This document shows, in pieces, positions 62,801 through 64,000 of a DNA stretch of 64,000 bases. Origin of the DNA: Nevskia sp. (GTDB lineage: Bacteria; Pseudomonadota; Gammaproteobacteria; Nevskiales; Nevskiaceae); contig JALNYU010000009.1 in the NCBI GenBank assembly GCA_023229645.1, positions 85,030 to 149,029 on the forward strand. Direction: 5' to 3'. The notes beneath the pieces were generated by a model that did not search any database, had not been told where the DNA came from, and saw only the letters and a program-made list of their open reading frames with translations. Position 1 is the first letter of the stretch, and each line of letters opens with the position of its first letter. Made by a program: the position numbers and the translations under genes.

Positions 62801-63062
62801 ACAACGGGCCGCGCTGCAGGGGCCAACCCAGCACGCGCTCGCAGTCCACCTCCACCGGGTTTGCGTAGCGCAGCAGATCGCCATCGCGAAAACGCAGCAG
62901 GCTTGCGCCAACGCGCCACGCGCGCAGGATGCGCCGCTGGCGTTCGCCTTCGTCGAACCAGTCCGACGGTAGCCACAGGCCATGGATAGCTTGATGGCCT
63001 TGCAGCAATGGCCGCAACACGACGTTGCGGCCCTGATTGGCCGTTGAATCGACCACGCTCAT
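59874..63062 (-). CDS. bpX6-type beta-propeller protein of MoxR-vWA system
   Basis: 1062 aa from the ATG at 63060-63062, overlapping the upstream stop (ATGA). Seen: N-terminal bpX6-like region (HGLWLPSDWF; RILRAWRVGASLLRFRDGDLLRY; GWPLQRGPLSSALF), two or more membrane spans (SAAGLLAIGLICLIVIGLAL; YLPSLAIVASLVVIGLIIG), a TPR-like helical region (about 480-680) and a C-terminal propeller. Such proteins occur with MoxR ATPase and vWA partners, which would lie beyond the window. Role of the system is unknown; metal insertion or complex assembly is proposed. Confidence 0.72.
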   Translation of the reverse strand: MSVVDSTANQGRNVVLRPLLQGHQAIHGLWLPSDWFDEGERQRRILRAWRVGASLLRFRDGDLLRYANPVEVDCERVLGWPLQRGPLSSALFSAPLSRAECTHLPFAELHLVYDASIVSRHAQDAAVLDPSEWLSIAPYALHDPYDDDIVAQALEQSTPQPAKDLRSIFGDRIPAASDERKDLLEALRATPKSQPGNAGIGGDATGFGLQRFDRISAAGLLAIGLICLIVIGLALYLDPGSQPPTSAPHPIPHQASDPHGNVGTLGYFSYLPSLAIVASLVVIGLIIGSLLRRNPQSPAPAKPARSTGQGLGIINADIWVISAVLCVAGLATLAGDISPTENFSGLGILFVFYLLLKGFRSGKASAVARPISARQQPRSTVPPRRKTASEPSRWRRWAQRFAITSQLSRVLGRRQAAYMRHILELFETGALNEALRHAIPIDGNQPSAGPAFGTPQARDSLTLSDGGGRALGIALDDDLQTYLRKLYRQSFEKLDRDGRLEEAVFVLAELLQARQEALDYLEKKQRYEQAAELALIWDRPPDAIVRLQCLAGNWRAAIAVARRDHAFANAVLQLEGKFPEAGLRLRLEWAEALITQGDWLSATDAIWPIEAERQRAIAWIANAEAAGGQLGGRALVQRACLLPETLKDLNTQLVALRDDPQRANERGAIASALLVMMARYNNSGSKQLARVLMGAILADQSTGRGALSAKDLQRFLSAYGDPALFADMPSGKLPAAAPKGLSSSTVVHEWSAPECGPLAVFDAVALNDDQLLLALGESGAAVVDSNGRILRRFSVPAQRIVIATTRQVALLLARRERLWRVSRVDLVTRQVTDLGMIELQYFADTFDGIAWTLAQGNSIRVLDTQHGLGTALWQYNQLPGPVCGLSACASVDQFLIAAPNGGYERWQYRLPQRRLVARAVWTSTESGESAALLLPAGGLLELWPCKDATSADDLHVSFLHANKAGTIALPKSPLNDKNLPLSAKLRLFASDKNWVVFADDDTASRWYVMSLLTKEIHAAVTWPEGAEIHVRACSNIWLMFDNQGRIFRFDTETSASKGISPR

Positions 63063-63856
63063 GTTTCGGCACCTCGCACAAGCAGTTTCAGCGCTCGCGA
63101 GTGGAGCGCATACACCGTGAGACCGTGATCGGTTGTCAGCAGAGCCATGTGGCCGGAGATTGGACAAACGGTGACCCGCGAAACCGGCTGCGCAGCAACG
63201 TACAGGTTCTCGCGGCCATCGGGGCCCACCCGATGGAAAGTTCGCCGGTTCGGTGCCATTACCGCGAGGCTTACGGCGTTAATCGCCGCATGGCCAAATA
63301 GCCCAACGGCGTGCTCTCCAGGTTGAAGGGTTGCTCGATGCACGCGTCGCTCGGCCTCGTCAAAAAACGTAATGGTTTCGACATAGGTCGACCATGTTTC
63401 TACGGCGTCACGTGCGTCCTCCAGTACGGCGCAGGCGAATATCGTTTGTTTGTCTCGCCGGGTATGGGCAGAGAGGAGCACGCGTGTATCGGGCACGGCG
63501 CTGCCCATGGGTATCGATCGGGCCTGGCATAGTGTGCCAATTGAGCGGCGCATATAGAGCTGGCCTTGATCGAGATAGACGTAGAGTAGGGTGGCGCGAT
63601 CGAGCTGCATCACCGCGAGGACATTCCGCTCCAGAATGTGAGGTCCGCTCAAATCGCTAATGCCGGGTGTCCAGTACAACAATCGGTTCTGCGCATCGAG
63701 GATAAATAAGCTGGGTTTATTGTTAACGTAAATCAGGAAGCAGCTGCGCCAGACAGATGTTCCTGGCGGCACTGAAAATTGATCGCTATCGGGCATCGAC
63801 GTTTCGCGAAAGGCTTTAATCTGCCAGAAGCGAAGCATCGATCCATCACGCAGCAC
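63059..63856 (-). CDS. bpX-type propeller protein, probably 5'-truncated
   Basis: 265 aa from a GTG with no clear ribosome site. Propeller-like strands (SLFILDAQNRLLYWTPG; TLLYVYLDQGQLYMRR; LTTDHGLTVYALHSRALKLLV). Coupled to the bpX6 gene. The frame stays open for nine codons upstream of the start, to a TGA at about 63880 that coincides with the edge of a likely IS element, so the original N-terminus may be missing. Confidence 0.55.
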   Translation of the reverse strand: MLRDGSMLRFWQIKAFRETSMPDSDQFSVPPGTSVWRSCFLIYVNNKPSLFILDAQNRLLYWTPGISDLSGPHILERNVLAVMQLDRATLLYVYLDQGQLYMRRSIGTLCQARSIPMGSAVPDTRVLLSAHTRRDKQTIFACAVLEDARDAVETWSTYVETITFFDEAERRVHRATLQPGEHAVGLFGHAAINAVSLAVMAPNRRTFHRVGPDGRENLYVAAQPVSRVTVCPISGHMALLTTDHGLTVYALHSRALKLLVRGAET

Positions 63857-63933
63857 CGCGCCGACGTGACTATCATTACTAATAAGTCAGTATATTAGGG
63901 AACAATAAGGGCGAAGTGTTTGTCCAACCCGAC

Positions 63934-64000
63934 ATGAAGAGAGACGGAAGAAGGGTATCGCGATCGGCGTTGGAAGAAATGCGGATGATGGCGCTTGAGC
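63934..64000 (+). mobile_element. start of an IS630-type transposase gene (partial)
   Basis: An ATG at 63934 opens MKRDGRRVSRSALEEMRMMALE, which looks like the N-terminus of IS630-family transposases (typically MKRDGR..D...LEEIR.MAV). Cut by the window end. The AT-rich 50 bp upstream may hold the element's inverted repeat. Confidence 0.55.

Noticed and set aside
1..64000. CRISPR arrays, tRNA or rRNA genes
   Set aside because: No regularly spaced direct repeats and no cloverleaf or rRNA signatures were seen on reading both strands.

Overview
The window comes from a proteobacterial chromosome, probably gamma- or betaproteobacterial. The evidence is the sigma54 activator style, the outer-membrane phenol/toluene-type porin, the glcDEF order and a Mu-like phage; I cannot name a species. 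It has three parts: a hydrocarbon-monooxygenase locus (1-8.6 kb and 44-51 kb), a complete Mu-like prophage that splits that locus (8578-44046), and a downstream oxidoreductase/glyoxalase region (51-64 kb).

Host locus. Read on the minus strand, the order is adh, a small coiled-coil gene, a CobW-type metal chaperone, a WD40 protein, a small unknown, an outer-membrane channel, then the soluble di-iron monooxygenase mimA-B-C-D, a mim-type GroEL, a small membrane protein plus an Nramp metal transporter, and a sigma54-dependent AcoR/MimR-like activator. Good -24/-12 sequences lie upstream of mimA and upstream of adh. This resembles the propane/acetone/phenol monooxygenase clusters (mim/prm) of actinobacteria and some proteobacteria.

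Prophage. The hydroxylase large-subunit gene mimA is cut after codon 503 by a 35,469-bp element that starts TGT, ends GCA, and is flanked by an exact 5-bp duplication TTGCG. Removing the element and one duplication restores an uninterrupted 556-codon mimA. The element encodes a repressor, a Ner-like protein, MuA, MuB, a GemA-like and a Mor-like regulator, lysis, terminase, portal, head, capsid, a non-contractile (B3/D3112-type) tail and a Dam methylase. Two arms diverge from about 23-26 kb: protease, capsid, tail and dam run leftward; immunity, transposition, lysis, terminase, portal, F and G run rightward. Between muA and muB lies a second, shortened MuA-like protein with a D-to-E change at one catalytic position and a MuB-like first ten residues. 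A T7 slippery heptamer marks a programmed -1 frameshift in the tail chaperone gene, and a head scaffold is nested in the protease gene. Accessory genes sit at the divergence point and next to the lysis genes.

Right region. One minus-strand run encodes a glyoxalase I, a Tat-exported small subunit plus a GMC dehydrogenase, a ribbon-helix-helix protein, a cytochrome c, and GlcD-GlcE-GlcF. Glyoxalase II is divergent. With the monooxygenase and adh this would fit a route from a short alkane or ketone through methylglyoxal to D-lactate and pyruvate (inference). The window ends in bpX-type beta-propeller genes of a MoxR-vWA-propeller system and the start of what looks like an IS630-type transposase.
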